Source: Natronosalvus halobius
GTDB lineage: Archaea > Halobacteriota > Halobacteria > Halobacteriales > Natrialbaceae
DNA length: 64,000 bases
Assembly (NCBI RefSeq): GCF_024138145.1
Contig: NZ_CP099997.1
Coordinates: forward strand, 3,038,001 to 3,102,000
Direction of reading: 5' to 3'
Shown here piece after piece: positions 34,203 through 44,757 of this stretch. Each line of letters opens with the position of its first letter. Positions within the stretch are counted from its first letter, which is position 1. The notes beneath the pieces are model-generated. The model searched no databases and was not told the DNA's origin. It worked only from the letters and a program-made list of their open reading frames with translations. A program made the translations under genes and the position numbers.

Positions 34203-35777
34203 ATGGAACTGGACCGAACACTCAGACGAGACATCTCGCGGGAGTATTTTTCGAAAGAACGACTGGCCGAGCACCACTACCGCTCGTTCAACTCCTTCCT
34301 CACGCGAGGGATGCAGGAGGTAGTCGACGAGAAGGCAACCATCGACACGGACATCGGCGACAAGGAGGGCGAGGAGCCCGTCCGCGTCGATCTCGGAGAC
34401 GTACGCGTCGTCACGCCCCGGGTTCGCGAGGCCGACGGGTCCGAGGAACTGCTCTACCCGCAGGAGGCCCGCCTGCGCAACATCACCTACTCCGCGCCCG
34501 TCTTCATGGAGATGAGCATCGTCAAGGGCGAGGAGGGCGACGAGCGCGTCGTCGACTCGACGGAGACGAAGATCGGCCGGATGCCGATCATGGTGGGCTC
34601 CGAGAAGTGTAACATCGCGGGCTTTTCCGACCAGGAACTCATCGAAATCGGTGAGGACCCCGCCGACCCAGGCGGCTACTTCATCGTCAACGGCTCCGAG
34701 CGCGTGTTGATGACCAGCGAGGACCTCGCGCCGAACAAGATTCTCGCCGAGTACGACACGAAGTACGGCGACGAGATTCAGGTCGCCAAAACCTTCAGTC
34801 AGCGCCGTGGCTACCGCGCCCTGGTGCTGTGTGAGCGGACCCGGAACGGCCTGCTCGAGGTCTCGTTCCCCTCGGTATCGGGCTCGATCAACTTCGTCAC
34901 CCTCGTGCGCGCGCTGGGTCTCGAGTCCGACGAGGAGATCGTCCACAAGGTCTCGAACGACCCCGAGGTCGTCAAGTACATGCTCGAGAACCTCGAGGAG
35001 GCGGAGGTACAGACGAAAGAGGAGGCTATCGAGGCGCTGGGCAAGCGCGTCGCCTCCGGTCAGGGCAAGAACTACCAGCTCAAGCGGGCGAACTACGTGA
35101 TCGACCGCTACCTCCTGCCTCACCTCCACGAGGAAGGTGTCGAGGAGGAGGACGTCCGAATCAACAAGGCCCACTACCTCTGCCGGATGGCCGAGGCGTG
35201 TTTCGAACTCGCGCTCAACCGGCGCGAATCCGACGACAAGGACCACTACGCGAACAAGCGGCTGAAAGTCAGCGGCGACTTGATGCGCGACCTGTTCCGG
35301 ACGGCGCTGAACAAGCTGGCACGCGACGTGAAGTACCAGCTTGAGCGCGCGAACATGCGAAACCGGAACCTGTCGGTCAACACCGTCGTGCGCTCTGACG
35401 TCCTGACCGAGCGACTCGAACACCCCATCGCGACGGGGAACTGGGTCGGCGGCCGGTCCGGCGTCTCACAGCTCGTCGACCGAACCGACTTCATGGGCGT
35501 CCTGAGCCACCTGCGCCGGCTGCGGAGCCCGCTCTCGCGCTCACAGCCACACTTCGAAGCGCGGGACCTGCACGCGACCCAGTGGGGCCGAATCTGTCCC
35601 TCCGAGACGCCGGAGGGGCCGAACTGTGGGCTGGTGAAGAACTTCGCGCAGGCGATGGAACTCTCCCAGCACGTCGAGGACGAACAGGACCTGAAACGCG
35701 AACTGGCGTCGATGGGTGTCGAGGGCATCCCCGGCATCGAGGGCGTCGAACGAACGACAACGAGTGCGGACGACTAA
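34203..35777 (+). CDS. rpoB2: DNA-directed RNA polymerase subunit B'' (Rpo2N)
   Basis: N-terminal half of the second-largest polymerase subunit, split as in other haloarchaea. 524 residues. VNGSERVLMTSEDLAPN, TFSQRRGYRALVLCER and the fork-loop region HLRRLRSPLSRSQPHFEARD followed by WGRICPSETPEGPNCGLVKN are diagnostic. The split from B' occurs shortly after this last motif. The next gene starts three bases after the stop. Confidence 0.97.
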   Translation: MELDRTLRRDISREYFSKERLAEHHYRSFNSFLTRGMQEVVDEKATIDTDIGDKEGEEPVRVDLGDVRVVTPRVREADGSEELLYPQEARLRNITYSAPVFMEMSIVKGEEGDERVVDSTETKIGRMPIMVGSEKCNIAGFSDQELIEIGEDPADPGGYFIVNGSERVLMTSEDLAPNKILAEYDTKYGDEIQVAKTFSQRRGYRALVLCERTRNGLLEVSFPSVSGSINFVTLVRALGLESDEEIVHKVSNDPEVVKYMLENLEEAEVQTKEEAIEALGKRVASGQGKNYQLKRANYVIDRYLLPHLHEEGVEEEDVRINKAHYLCRMAEACFELALNRRESDDKDHYANKRLKVSGDLMRDLFRTALNKLARDVKYQLERANMRNRNLSVNTVVRSDVLTERLEHPIATGNWVGGRSGVSQLVDRTDFMGVLSHLRRLRSPLSRSQPHFEARDLHATQWGRICPSETPEGPNCGLVKNFAQAMELSQHVEDEQDLKRELASMGVEGIPGIEGVERTTTSADD

Positions 35778-35780
35778 CAC

Positions 35781-37610
35781 ATGAGTAGCCAACAACGAGA
35801 AGCCAAGGTGTACGTCAACGGGTCGCTGGTGGGTACGCACCCAGACCCGGAGGAACTGGCCGAACAGATTCGCGAAGCCCGACGCATCGGCGACGTCAGC
35901 GAGATGGTCAACGTCTCGGTGAAAGAGCGCACGCGCGAGGTCATCGTCAACGCCGACGCGGGCCGCGCTCGTCGTCCCCTGCTGGTCGTCCAGGACGGCG
36001 AACCCCGTATCTCGGACGCCGAGATCGAGGCCCTTCGTGACGGCGATCTCGAGTTCGAGGACCTCGTCGACCACGGCTACATCGAGTTCATCGACGCCGA
36101 GGAAGAAGAGGACATCTACGTCGCGGTCGACGAGGACGATCTGAACGACGATCACACCCACCTCGAGATCGATCCCTCGCTGATCTTCGGGATCGGTGCG
36201 GGAATGATTCCGTACCCCGAGCACAACGCGAGCCCGCGAATTACGATGGGGGCAGGGATGGTCAAGCAGTCGCTGGGCCTGCCCAGCGCGAACTACCGAA
36301 TCCGGCCGGACACGCGCCAGCACCTGCTGCACTACCCGCAGCTGTCGATGGTCAAGACCCAGACGACCGAACAGATCGGGTTCGACGAGCGCCCCGCCGC
36401 CCAGAACTTCGTCGTCGCCGTCATGAGCTACGAGGGGTTCAACATCGAGGACGCGCTGGTTATGAACAAGGCCTCCGTGGAACGAGCGCTCGCCCGGTCG
36501 CACTTCTTCCGGACCTACGAGGGCGAGGAACGGCGCTACCCGGGTGGCCAGGAGGACCGCTTCGAGATTCCGAGTCAGGACGTCCGCGGCGCTCGCGGTG
36601 AGGAGGCCTACACCCACCTGGACGAGGACGGCCTCGTCAACCCCGAGACGAACGTCGACGAGAACTCCGTCTTGCTGGGCAAAACGAGCCCACCGCGGTT
36701 CCTCGAGGAACCCGACGACATGGGCGGGCTCTCGCCCCAGAAACGCCGGGAGACGTCAGTCACCATGCGCTCGGGCGAGTCGGGCGTCGTCGACACCGTC
36801 ACCCTGATGGAGGGCGAGGACGGCTCGAAACTGTCGAAGGTCTCGGTGCGCGACGAACGAATCCCCGAACTCGGGGACAAGTTCGCCAGCCGCCACGGCC
36901 AGAAGGGGGTCGTCGGTCACCTGGCGCCCCAGGAGGACATGCCCTTCACCGAGGAGGGCGTCGTTCCCGACCTGGTCGTCAACCCCCACGCCCTGCCGTC
37001 GCGGATGACCGTCGGACACATTCTCGAGATGATCGGCGGCAAACTCGGCGCGATGGAGGGCCGTCGTGTCGACGGCACGCCGTTCCTCGGCGAGGACGAG
37101 GACGAACTCCGCGGCGGACTCGAGGAAGCCGGCTTCAACTCCGCGGGCAAGGAGGTCATGTACTCGGGCGTGACCGGCGAGAAGATCGAGGCCGAAATCT
37201 TCGTTGGCGTCATTTTCTACCAGAAACTCTACCACATGGTCTCGAACAAACTGCACGCCCGTTCGCGCGGGCCGGTGCAGGTACTCACCCGCCAGCCCAC
37301 CGAAGGGCGTGCCCGCGAGGGTGGGCTGCGTATCGGGGAGATGGAGCGCGACGTGTTCATCGGCCACGGCGCGGCCATGACGCTCAAGGAACGCCTGCTC
37401 GATGAGTCTGACCGCGAATTCATCCACATCTGTGGCAATTGCGGGATGAGCGCGGTCGAGAACGTCGAGCAACGCCGGGTGTACTGCCCGAACTGCGACG
37501 AGGAGACCGACATCCACGAGATCGAGATGAGCTACGCGTTCAAACTGCTGCTCGACGAGATGAAGGCCCTCGGCATCGCCCCGCGACTCGAACTGGAGGA
37601 CGCCGTCTAA
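35781..37610 (+). CDS. rpoB1: DNA-directed RNA polymerase subunit B' (Rpo2C)
   Basis: C-terminal half of the second-largest subunit. 609 residues. Key parts include [20 protein letters not shown], the [17 protein letters not shown] switch with active-site basic residues, and the clamp-associated zinc ribbon [12 protein letters not shown] with CPNCDEETD near residues 555-575. The C terminus [17 protein letters not shown] is typical. It starts three bases after B''. Confidence 0.97.
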   Translation: MSSQQREAKVYVNGSLVGTHPDPEELAEQIREARRIGDVSEMVNVSVKERTREVIVNADAGRARRPLLVVQDGEPRISDAEIEALRDGDLEFEDLVDHGYIEFIDAEEEEDIYVAVDEDDLNDDHTHLEIDPSLIFGIGAGMIPYPEHNASPRITMGAGMVKQSLGLPSANYRIRPDTRQHLLHYPQLSMVKTQTTEQIGFDERPAAQNFVVAVMSYEGFNIEDALVMNKASVERALARSHFFRTYEGEERRYPGGQEDRFEIPSQDVRGARGEEAYTHLDEDGLVNPETNVDENSVLLGKTSPPRFLEEPDDMGGLSPQKRRETSVTMRSGESGVVDTVTLMEGEDGSKLSKVSVRDERIPELGDKFASRHGQKGVVGHLAPQEDMPFTEEGVVPDLVVNPHALPSRMTVGHILEMIGGKLGAMEGRRVDGTPFLGEDEDELRGGLEEAGFNSAGKEVMYSGVTGEKIEAEIFVGVIFYQKLYHMVSNKLHARSRGPVQVLTRQPTEGRAREGGLRIGEMERDVFIGHGAAMTLKERLLDESDREFIHICGNCGMSAVENVEQRRVYCPNCDEETDIHEIEMSYAFKLLLDEMKALGIAPRLELEDAV

Positions 37611-37613
37611 CAC

Positions 37614-40577
37614 ATGCAACACAGCACACCCAAAGACATCGGATCGATCAACTTCGGGCTCATGGAGCCCGAAGAGTACCGGGAGATGAGCGCGACGAAG
37701 ATCATCACCGCCGACACCTACGACGACGACGGTTTCCCCATCGACATGGGGTTGATGGACCCCAGACTGGGCGTCATCGACCCCGGACTCGAGTGCAAGA
37801 CCTGCGGGAAGCACTCGGGGTCGTGTAACGGCCACTTCGGCCACATCGAACTCGCGGCGCCGGTGATCCACGTCGGTTTCACCAAACTCATCCGGCGACT
37901 GCTCCGGGGAACCTGCCGTGAGTGTTCGAAGCTCTTGCTCACCGAGGACGAGCGCCAGGAGTTTCGCGACCAGATCACGGAGTACCGAAAGCTGGGTCAC
38001 GACCTGAACGACGTGACGAAGGCGGCGATTCGGCAGGCACGAAAGAAGGATCGGTGTCCGTTCTGTGCCGAAATCCAGTACGACATCGACCACGAGAAGC
38101 CGACCACGTACTACGAGGTCCAGCAGGTTCTCACGAGCGAGTACTCCCAGCGTATCGCCGGTGCGATGCAGGGCAACGAAGAGGAGGGCATCGACCGAAC
38201 GACGCCCGACGAACTCGCAGAGAAGACGGATATCGAACTCACCCGCATCAACGAGATTCTGTCGGGTTCGTTCCGTCCGCGCGAGGATCAGCGCAAGGCG
38301 ATCGAGAAGGCTCTCGACATCGACCTGACCGAAGAGGACACGAACAAGCTGATGCCCTCGGATATCCGCGACTGGTTCGAGGCGATCCCGGACGAGGACC
38401 TCGAGGTACTCGGTATCGACGCCGAGCGGTCCCGACCCGAGTGGATGATCCTGACGGTGCTGCCGGTACCGCCGGTCACCGCTCGCCCGTCGATCACGCT
38501 GGACAACGGCCAGCGTAGCGAGGACGACCTCACCCACAAACTGGTCGACATCATCCGGATCAACCAGCGGTTCATGGAGAACCGCGAGGCTGGTGCGCCC
38601 CAGCTGATCATCGAGGACCTGTGGGAACTGCTTCAGTACCACGTTACGACGTTCATGGACAACGAGATCTCGGGAACGCCGCCGGCGCGACACCGCTCCG
38701 GACGGCCTCTGAAGACCCTCTCCCAGCGGCTAAAGGGGAAGGAAGGCCGGTTCCGCGGTTCGCTGTCCGGGAAGCGCGTCAACTTCTCGGCCCGGACCGT
38801 CATCTCCCCCGACCCCACCCTGAGCCTCAACGAAGTCGGCGTCCCCGACCGCGTGGCGACGGAGATGACCCAGACCATGCTCGTCACCGAGCGTAACCTA
38901 GAGGAAGCTCGACGCTACGTCGCCAACGGGCCGAACAGCCACCCCGGCGCGAACTACGTGCGACGGCCGGACGGCCGCCGGCTCAAGGTAACCGAGAAGA
39001 ACTGCGAGGCGCTCGCGGGGCTGTCCGAAGAAGGTGAACTCGAGAGTTCCCAGACGATCGGTCCAGGATGGGAGGTCAACCGGCACCTGATCGACGGCGA
39101 CATCGTCATCTTCAACCGCCAGCCGTCGCTCCACCGGATGTCGATCATGGCCCACGAGGTCGTGGTCATGCCGTACAAGACGTTCCGACTCAACACCGTC
39201 GTCTGTCCGCCGTACAACGCGGACTTTGACGGCGACGAGATGAACATGCACGCCCTGCAGAACGAGGAGGCCCGCGCGGAGGCGCGCGTCCTCATGCGCG
39301 TGCAAGAACAGATCCTGAGTCCCCGCTTCGGGAAGAACATCATCGGGGCGATCCAGGACCACATCTCCGGGACGTACCTCCTGACGAAGGACAACCCCCG
39401 GTTCAACGAGACGCAGGCGCTCGACTTGCTCCGGGCGACCCGGATCGACGAACTGCCCGAACCCAGCGGCATCGACGATGAGGACGAACCGTTCTGGACT
39501 GGCCGGGACGTGTTCTCCGAACTCCTGCCCGACGACATGAACCTCGAGTTCACGGGGACGGTCGGCGACGACGTCGTCATCGAGGACGGTCAACTCGTCT
39601 CGGGAACCATCGCCGAGGACGAGGTCGGCGAGTTCGGCGGCGAGATCGTCGACGCGATCACGAAGCAGTACGGGAACACTCGCTCGCGCGTCTTCATCAA
39701 CGAACTCTCGACGCTCGCGATGCGGGCGATCATGCACTTCGGGTTCTCGATCGGGATCGACGACGAGACGATTCCGGCCGAGGCCGAAGCGCGCATCGAC
39801 GAGACGATCGAGGAGGCCTACGATCGCGTCGCGGAACTCATCGAGGCATACGAGCGCGGCGAACTCGAGAGCCTGCCCGGGCGGACGCTCGACGAGACGC
39901 TCGAGATGAAGATCATGCAGACGCTCTCGCGGGCGCGTGACAACGCGGGGAACATCGCCGAGGAGCACTTCGAGGGCGACAACCCCGCGGTCGTCATGGC
40001 CGAGTCCGGAGCGCGTGGGTCGATGCTCAACTTGACCCAGATGGCCGGCTGTGTCGGCCAGCAGGCAGTTCGTGGCGAGCGGATCAACCGCGGCTACGAG
40101 AACCGCACCCTGAGCCACTACCAGCAAAACGACCTCTCCGCGGAGGCTCACGGTTTCGTCGAGAGTTCCTACACGGTCGGCCTGGACCCGCGGGAGTTCT
40201 TCTTCCACGCGATGGGTGGCCGCGAGGGTCTGGTCGACACGGCAGTCCGGACCTCGAAGTCCGGCTACCTCCAGCGTCGGCTGATCAACGCGCTCTCGGA
40301 ACTCGAGGCCCAGTACGACGGCACCGTCCGGGACACAGGCGACACCATCGTGCAGTTCGAGTTCGGCGAGGACGGCACATCGCCGGTCCAGGTGGCCTAC
40401 GACGACGACCACGACGTCGACGTCGAGGGCATCGCCGAAACGGTGCTCGACGAGGAGTTCGACTCTGAGGCCGAGCGCGAGGCGTTCCTCTCGGGCAAGC
40501 GGATCGAGACCAACCTCTCGGAACACGCCGACAGCCGTCGAGTTGTCGAGCCAGAGGGGGTGAGCTCGGATGACTAA
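37614..40577 (+). CDS. rpoA1: DNA-directed RNA polymerase subunit A' (Rpo1N)
   Basis: Catalytic N-terminal part of the largest subunit. 987 residues. Zinc site [20 protein letters not shown] near residue 62 and a second CRECSKLLL with CPFC near 102-147. [12 protein letters not shown] near residue 535 holds the three magnesium aspartates; the bridge helix lies near [16 protein letters not shown]. No intein is present. The A'' gene begins eight bases before the stop. Confidence 0.97.
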   Translation: MQHSTPKDIGSINFGLMEPEEYREMSATKIITADTYDDDGFPIDMGLMDPRLGVIDPGLECKTCGKHSGSCNGHFGHIELAAPVIHVGFTKLIRRLLRGTCRECSKLLLTEDERQEFRDQITEYRKLGHDLNDVTKAAIRQARKKDRCPFCAEIQYDIDHEKPTTYYEVQQVLTSEYSQRIAGAMQGNEEEGIDRTTPDELAEKTDIELTRINEILSGSFRPREDQRKAIEKALDIDLTEEDTNKLMPSDIRDWFEAIPDEDLEVLGIDAERSRPEWMILTVLPVPPVTARPSITLDNGQRSEDDLTHKLVDIIRINQRFMENREAGAPQLIIEDLWELLQYHVTTFMDNEISGTPPARHRSGRPLKTLSQRLKGKEGRFRGSLSGKRVNFSARTVISPDPTLSLNEVGVPDRVATEMTQTMLVTERNLEEARRYVANGPNSHPGANYVRRPDGRRLKVTEKNCEALAGLSEEGELESSQTIGPGWEVNRHLIDGDIVIFNRQPSLHRMSIMAHEVVVMPYKTFRLNTVVCPPYNADFDGDEMNMHALQNEEARAEARVLMRVQEQILSPRFGKNIIGAIQDHISGTYLLTKDNPRFNETQALDLLRATRIDELPEPSGIDDEDEPFWTGRDVFSELLPDDMNLEFTGTVGDDVVIEDGQLVSGTIAEDEVGEFGGEIVDAITKQYGNTRSRVFINELSTLAMRAIMHFGFSIGIDDETIPAEAEARIDETIEEAYDRVAELIEAYERGELESLPGRTLDETLEMKIMQTLSRARDNAGNIAEEHFEGDNPAVVMAESGARGSMLNLTQMAGCVGQQAVRGERINRGYENRTLSHYQQNDLSAEAHGFVESSYTVGLDPREFFFHAMGGREGLVDTAVRTSKSGYLQRRLINALSELEAQYDGTVRDTGDTIVQFEFGEDGTSPVQVAYDDDHDVDVEGIAETVLDEEFDSEAEREAFLSGKRIETNLSEHADSRRVVEPEGVSSDD

Positions 40578-41796
40578 GACCGAGAACGTCTTCGTCCAGG
40601 ACTACGACGTCGACGACGACGCTGTCGTCATCGTCGAGGATAGCGAACTCCCGCGACGGCTCAAGGATCGCGTCTACGCGGTGCTCGAGGACAAGGGGGA
40701 CGTGACGATCGAGCAGGCCCAGGATATCGTCAGCGCCGTCGAGACCGAGTACGTCGAGACGCGCGTCGATCCGCTCGACCCCGTTGGGACCGTCAGCGCC
40801 CAGTCCATCGGGGAGCCCGGGACGCAGCTGACGATGAACACGTTCCACTACGCGGGGGTCGCCGAGATCGACGTCACCCAGGGACTGCCCCGACTGATCG
40901 AACTCGTCGACGCCCGGAAGACGCCGGACACGCCGACGATGCAGGTCCACCTCACAGAGGAGTACGCGACCGAGCGCGAGAAGGCCCACGAGGTCGTCTG
41001 GAACATCGAGGCGACGAAGATCCTCGCGCTGGGTGACGTGTCGACGAACGTCGCCGACATGCGCGTCCAGATCGATCTGAATCAGGACACGCTCGAGGAA
41101 CGACTCATCACGGCCGAGGAGGTTGCCGAGATCATCGAAGACTCTCTGGGCGTGCAGACGACCCAGCAGGGGACCCAGATCGAGTTCGGCCCCGAGGAGC
41201 CGTCCTACCGGGACCTCCTCCAGCTGGTCGAGGAGCTTCGGGACATCACGTTCAAGGGGATCGAGGACATCTCGCGGGTCGTCATCCGCCGGGAGGACCT
41301 CGAGGTCGAGACCGACGACGGCGTCGAGGAGCGCGAGGAGTTCGTCCTCTACACCGAGGGGTCGGCCTTTGGCGACGTGCTCTCGATCGAGGGCGTCGAC
41401 GCTTCGCGGACAACCTGTAACAACATTCACGAGATTCACCGAAACCTCGGTATCGAGGCCGCTCGGGAGGCGATCATCGAGGAGACGAACAACACGCTGG
41501 CCGAGCAGGGGCTCGACGACGTGAACGTTCGCCACCTGATGCTGGTCGCCGACATGATGACCAACGAGGGGACCATCGAGTCCATCGGTCGTCACGGCAT
41601 CTCGGGTTCGAAGGATTCCGTGCTCGCCCGCGCGGCGTTCGAGGTGACGGTTAACCACCTGCTCAACGCGGCCATCCACGGCGAGATCGACGAACTCGAC
41701 GGCGTCACCGAGAACGTTATCGTCGGCAAGCCGATCAAGCTCGGTACCGGTGACGTCGACCTGCGGATGGGGTCGTCGCCGAATCGGGCGGACTGA
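40570..41796 (+). CDS. rpoA2: DNA-directed RNA polymerase subunit A'' (Rpo1C)
   Basis: C-terminal part of the largest subunit including the trigger loop. 408 residues. [21 protein letters not shown] near residue 78 is the trigger-loop signature, and [20 protein letters not shown] near residue 340 is the conserved C-terminal segment. The ATG at 40570 overlaps the A' gene by eight bases. Confidence 0.97.
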   Translation: MTKTENVFVQDYDVDDDAVVIVEDSELPRRLKDRVYAVLEDKGDVTIEQAQDIVSAVETEYVETRVDPLDPVGTVSAQSIGEPGTQLTMNTFHYAGVAEIDVTQGLPRLIELVDARKTPDTPTMQVHLTEEYATEREKAHEVVWNIEATKILALGDVSTNVADMRVQIDLNQDTLEERLITAEEVAEIIEDSLGVQTTQQGTQIEFGPEEPSYRDLLQLVEELRDITFKGIEDISRVVIRREDLEVETDDGVEEREEFVLYTEGSAFGDVLSIEGVDASRTTCNNIHEIHRNLGIEAAREAIIEETNNTLAEQGLDDVNVRHLMLVADMMTNEGTIESIGRHGISGSKDSVLARAAFEVTVNHLLNAAIHGEIDELDGVTENVIVGKPIKLGTGDVDLRMGSSPNRAD

Positions 41797-41830
41797 CATA
41801 CCGCTCGTTTTCTAGACGTCATATACCAAG

Positions 41831-42250
41831 ATGACCATCACCCTCGAGGACGACGCACGCCAGTTCATTGCCCGTTTCGAGGACGTCTCAGGCATCTCCG
41901 GCCAGGACTGTCTCGTCTTCGAGGACCGCCTGGTGATCGTCGTCCCTGCGGGGACGATGGGGCAGGCAGTCGGCGCCCGCGGGCAGCACGTCCAGCAGTT
42001 CGAGCGCCGAACGGGGCGATCCGTGCGGCTGGTCGAGGGCTCGAGCGACCCCGAAGCCTTCGTGGCGAACGCGCTAGCGCCCGCAGCGATCCGCAACGTC
42101 ACGATCAGCGAGAACGACACGACGGTCGCCTACGTCGAGGTGCCCGAGGACGACCGCGGGGTGGCGATTGGGACGGGTGGCCAGCGGATCGAGGACGCAC
42201 GAACGCTCGCCAACCGTCACTTCGGAATCGACGACGTGCAGTTAGCCTGA
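41831..42250 (+). CDS. nusA: NusA-like KH-domain transcription protein
   Basis: 139 residues with two KH domains and none of the bacterial NusA N-terminal or S1 regions, as usual in archaea. GxxG loops: VPAGTMGQAVGARGQHVQQF and VAIGTGGQRIEDART. It probably binds RNA emerging from the polymerase. Spacing of 34 bases after A'' and no separate TATA at a useful distance suggest that it belongs to the polymerase operon. Confidence 0.95.
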   Translation: MTITLEDDARQFIARFEDVSGISGQDCLVFEDRLVIVVPAGTMGQAVGARGQHVQQFERRTGRSVRLVEGSSDPEAFVANALAPAAIRNVTISENDTTVAYVEVPEDDRGVAIGTGGQRIEDARTLANRHFGIDDVQLA

Positions 42251-42466
42251 GCGCCCGATGCTGGGACGTTCGCCCTCGCGCTCGGTCTCAGTACTGAGAA
42301 GATTGTGCTCGGACGGCGTTCGATCTCGAGTGACGGCGCCTCAGTGACGCCGAGGGACGATAAACCGTGCTGTGGCCGTAACTCGAGACTGCGAAACGCC
42401 CTCAGATCTCTCGAGGAGGCTCGATAAAGCGCTCTCGAGGCGTTTCTCTCGGAAGCAAAAGGGGAT

Positions 42467-42473
42467 GCTTAAG
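42467..42473 (+). promoter_or_regulatory. TATA element of rps12
   Basis: GCTTAAG at 42467-42473 lies 25-31 bases before the rps12 ATG (42498), suggesting a separate leaderless promoter for the ribosomal protein pair within the larger operon. Confidence 0.45.
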
Positions 42474-42497
42474 TGCCTTCGTCGGATAGCCATCGGC

Positions 42498-42926
42498 ATG
42501 GCAAACGGCAAATACGCCGCGCGCAAACTCAAGAAGGACCGCCAGAACCAGCGGTGGTCCGACTCTGACTACGCGCGCCGAGCACGCGGCCTGCGCGAGA
42601 AATCGGACCCCCTCGAGGGTGCGCCCCAGGCTCGCGGTATCGTCCTCGAAAAGGTCGGCATCGAAGCAAAACAGCCCAACTCGGCCATCCGGAAGTGCGT
42701 CCGTGTCCAGCTGATCAAGAACGGCAAGCAGGTCACGGCCTTCTGTCCTGGCGACGGGGCAATCTCGTTCATCGACGAACACGACGAGGTCACCATCGCC
42801 GGTATCGGTGGCGCGAAGGGTCGTGCCATGGGTGACCTCTCCGGCGTCAACTACAAGGTCGACAAGGTCAACGGCGTCGCCATGCTCGAACTGGTTCGCG
42901 GCAACGCGGAGAAACCGGTGCGATAA
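42498..42926 (+). CDS. rps12: 30S ribosomal protein S12 (uS12)
   Basis: 142 residues, the standard archaeal length. Decoding-site segments [20 protein letters not shown] and [15 protein letters not shown] are intact. The ATG at 42498 opens with [16 protein letters not shown] as in other haloarchaea; longer in-frame extensions are rejected. It acts at the ribosomal decoding centre. The rps7 gene starts one base after its stop. Confidence 0.97.
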   Translation: MANGKYAARKLKKDRQNQRWSDSDYARRARGLREKSDPLEGAPQARGIVLEKVGIEAKQPNSAIRKCVRVQLIKNGKQVTAFCPGDGAISFIDEHDEVTIAGIGGAKGRAMGDLSGVNYKVDKVNGVAMLELVRGNAEKPVR

Positions 42927-42927
42927 C

Positions 42928-43536
42928 ATGAGCGAGCAAGAACAACCCGAACCCGACGCCCCCGCTGGCGGCAGCGACCTCACTACCAAGCTCTTTGGCA
43001 CGTGGGACGTCTCCGAAATCCAGTACAACGACCCCTCGACCGAGCGCTACCTGTCGGTGACGCCCATCGCGCACACGGCGGGTCGCCACGCGAGCAAGCA
43101 GTTCAAGAAGTCCGAACTCTCCATCGTCGAGCGACTGGCCAACCGACTCATGCAGACCGAGGAGAACACGGGCAAGAAACAGCAGACGCTGAAGATCATT
43201 CGCGATGCGTTCGAAATCGTCAACGACCGCACCGAGGAGAACCCCGTCCAGGTCCTCGTCACCGCCGTCGAGAACGCGGCGCCACGTGAGGAGACCGTCC
43301 GCCTCAAGTACGGCGGTATCTCGGTCCCGAAGGCCGTCGACGTCGCGCCCCAGCGCCGCGTCGACCAGGCCCTGAAGTTCATCGCCGAGGGTGCTTACAG
43401 TGCCTCGTTCAAGTCGCCGACGTCGGCTTCGGAAGCGCTCGCCAGCCAGCTCATTGGGGCGTCGAACTACGACGTCCAGGCGTACGCGATCAACCAGAAA
43501 GAGGAGAAAGAACGCGTCGCGGCTGCGGCGAGATAA
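42928..43536 (+). CDS. rps7: 30S ribosomal protein S7 (uS7)
   Basis: 202 residues. Primary 16S rRNA-binding protein that organises the head of the small subunit. Typical segments: [55 protein letters not shown] and [16 protein letters not shown]. The acidic first 20 residues are a haloarchaeal extension. In most archaea elongation factor genes follow; here an accessory block separates rps7 from EF-2. Confidence 0.97.
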   Translation: MSEQEQPEPDAPAGGSDLTTKLFGTWDVSEIQYNDPSTERYLSVTPIAHTAGRHASKQFKKSELSIVERLANRLMQTEENTGKKQQTLKIIRDAFEIVNDRTEENPVQVLVTAVENAAPREETVRLKYGGISVPKAVDVAPQRRVDQALKFIAEGAYSASFKSPTSASEALASQLIGASNYDVQAYAINQKEEKERVAAAAR

Positions 43537-43539
43537 CCG

Positions 43540-43569
43540 CGTTTCGTTTACGTTTACGTTTGCGTTTTT
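43540..43569 (+). terminator. T-rich hexamer-periodic terminator after rps7
   Basis: Directly after the rps7 stop, GTTTCG, GTTTAC, GTTTAC, GTTTGC and GTTTTT follow in register with six-base periodicity. Multiple T-tracts are the usual termination signal in haloarchaea, so this probably ends the polymerase-ribosomal transcript. Confidence 0.5.
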
Positions 43570-43598
43570 CTCGGTTTCGGCCCGTTGTCAGCTGTCGA

Positions 43599-43685
43599 CT
43601 GCTGATCGCTGCCTGTCGACTACTGACTGCTGGCTGGCTGCTGTCGATCACTGACACCGACTACCAACTGTCGACCTCCAATTGA
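43599..43685. repeat. degenerate CTGTCGACT/ACTGCTG repeats
   Basis: A low-complexity block with CTGTCGACTGCTG, CTGTCGACTACTGACTGCTGG, CTGCTGTCGATCACTGACA and CTGTCGACC. It lies between rps7 and the HalX-type gene and carries no plausible coding frame. It marks the left edge of the accessory insert. Confidence 0.5.
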
Positions 43686-43862
43686 CTCTCCATCTATCGG
43701 GCACCTCCTCGAGCGCACTCGACGTTCGTTACTCGGTATCCTCGAATTCGACCTCGAGAGTGATACTGCTGGTCCGGACAGCGTACGTCGATCGAGCCCG
43801 CCTCGACAGATACCAACCTTCTCGGACCGGTTTGCTTGCACTTGCAGGCGAGGCGAGTCAGA

Positions 43863-43870
43863 TTTATAAT
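43863..43870 (+). promoter_or_regulatory. TATA element of the HalX-type gene
   Basis: TTTATAAT at 43863-43870 is a strong TATA match. It falls inside the longer possible frame that begins at 43836, so translation must begin downstream; GTG at 43899 is 29 bases after it. Confidence 0.6.
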
Positions 43871-43898
43871 CCTTGCACGTGGATTCTACGTACTAACT

Positions 43899-44468
43899 GT
43901 GTTGTCTATTACGTCACCTCGTGTTTTCGCCGTTCACCACGACGTTTCTCAGGTCGTGTCGGATACTGAGGCCCTCTCCGCGGTGTACGACGTTCGCCGT
44001 ATCGACTTCGATCGATCGATCCTGGATCAGCTCGAGGCGGGCGACGACGTCATCCTCGTCGACTGGGAACTCGAGAGTCCAGACCCCAGAGGGGTTCTCG
44101 ATGCGCTCAGCCAGAACGCGCCATCGACGCCCATTCTCGTGGTCACGAGCGACGTCCCGACGGACGACCCCATCGACCGCGGCGCTGACGAGTATCTGGT
44201 GACGCCCGTCTCGGCCGAGAAACTCCGATCGACGATCGATCGACTGGTTCTCCAGCACGCCTACCAGGAGGCGATGAGTGAGTACTTTCGACTCGCGACG
44301 GAGCGGGCGTTGCTCGAGAACGAACGCGAGGCGGGTGTCGACGTCGACGAGCGATACGAGCAGGTGGTGGCTGACCTACACGAGTGGCGAGAGCGGGCGG
44401 ATTCGATCAGAGGTGAGTTCTCGCGCGACGGGTTCGACCGGGCGCTTCGTCGGTTACTCAGCGAGTAA
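43899..44468 (+). CDS. degenerate receiver-HalX protein
   Basis: 189 residues from GTG 43899 (TTG 43902 also possible). Residues 9-115 have receiver topology: Asp55 in VILVDWELE fits the phosphorylation site and VVTSD fits the conserved Thr/Ser. However, the acidic metal pair that should follow strand 1 is replaced (VFAVHHD has His13-His14), and the conserved lysine is threonine (YLVTPVS). Residues 116-189 resemble the HalX helical domain (AYQEAMSEYFRLATERALLE, then a coiled-coil stretch). It is probably a phosphorylation-independent signalling protein. It lies beside the CHAT cassette. Confidence 0.75.
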   Translation: MLSITSPRVFAVHHDVSQVVSDTEALSAVYDVRRIDFDRSILDQLEAGDDVILVDWELESPDPRGVLDALSQNAPSTPILVVTSDVPTDDPIDRGADEYLVTPVSAEKLRSTIDRLVLQHAYQEAMSEYFRLATERALLENEREAGVDVDERYEQVVADLHEWRERADSIRGEFSRDGFDRALRRLLSE

Positions 44469-44583
44469 CGATTATTTTCCGCCGATTTTCTGGCCACCCC
44501 GACGCAGTCCCCTTTTTCTATATCAAATCGTTGTTTAACTATTTATACTATCAGATTTTCCCATGTATTCTGTGTGTGATTTC

Positions 44584-44593
44584 TTAAAATAAA
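44584..44593 (+). promoter_or_regulatory. TATA element of the 42-residue membrane peptide gene
   Basis: TTAAAATAAA at 44584-44593 lies about 36-45 bases before the ATG at 44629. The surrounding 160 bases are strongly AT-rich compared with the rest of the window. Confidence 0.45.
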
Positions 44594-44628
44594 TTCATTA
44601 CGTGTCGGTACCATGGATTGGATGTACT

Positions 44629-44757
44629 ATGACGGAACTTAGCGACTACCTGAAGAACCACCCACGAATGATCGGCGTCCTGTTCACGGCAATGCTGTTG
44701 CTGTCCCAGGCGGGAACGGTTGCGGCGGGGAACAACGGCGCTTACACTGGACCTTAA
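44629..44757 (+). CDS. 42-residue haloarchaeal membrane peptide
   Basis: A short frame encodes a basic/polar start (TELSDYLKNHPRM), one hydrophobic segment (about residues 14-27, IGVLFTAMLLLS) and a small polar tail ending in GAYTGP. The HPRMIGVLFT and SQAG motifs recur in a widespread family of tiny haloarchaeal proteins (I believe catalogued as DUF7503, from memory). The stop overlaps the stop of the CHAT gene on the other strand by four bases (44754-44757). Function unknown; a membrane-acting partner or substrate of the CHAT protease is a hypothesis. Confidence 0.8.
   Translation: MTELSDYLKNHPRMIGVLFTAMLLLSQAGTVAAGNNGAYTGP

Noticed and set aside
36756-38693. 645-residue open frame antisense to rpoB1/rpoA1
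   Set aside because: It is complementary to two certain genes; long antisense frames are common in GC-rich haloarchaeal DNA, and the product has no recognisable domain.
37614-41796. Inteins or introns in the polymerase genes
   Set aside because: Reading frames and motif spacing in A', A'', B' and B'' are continuous and of normal length; the A and B splits are the usual archaeal gene splits.
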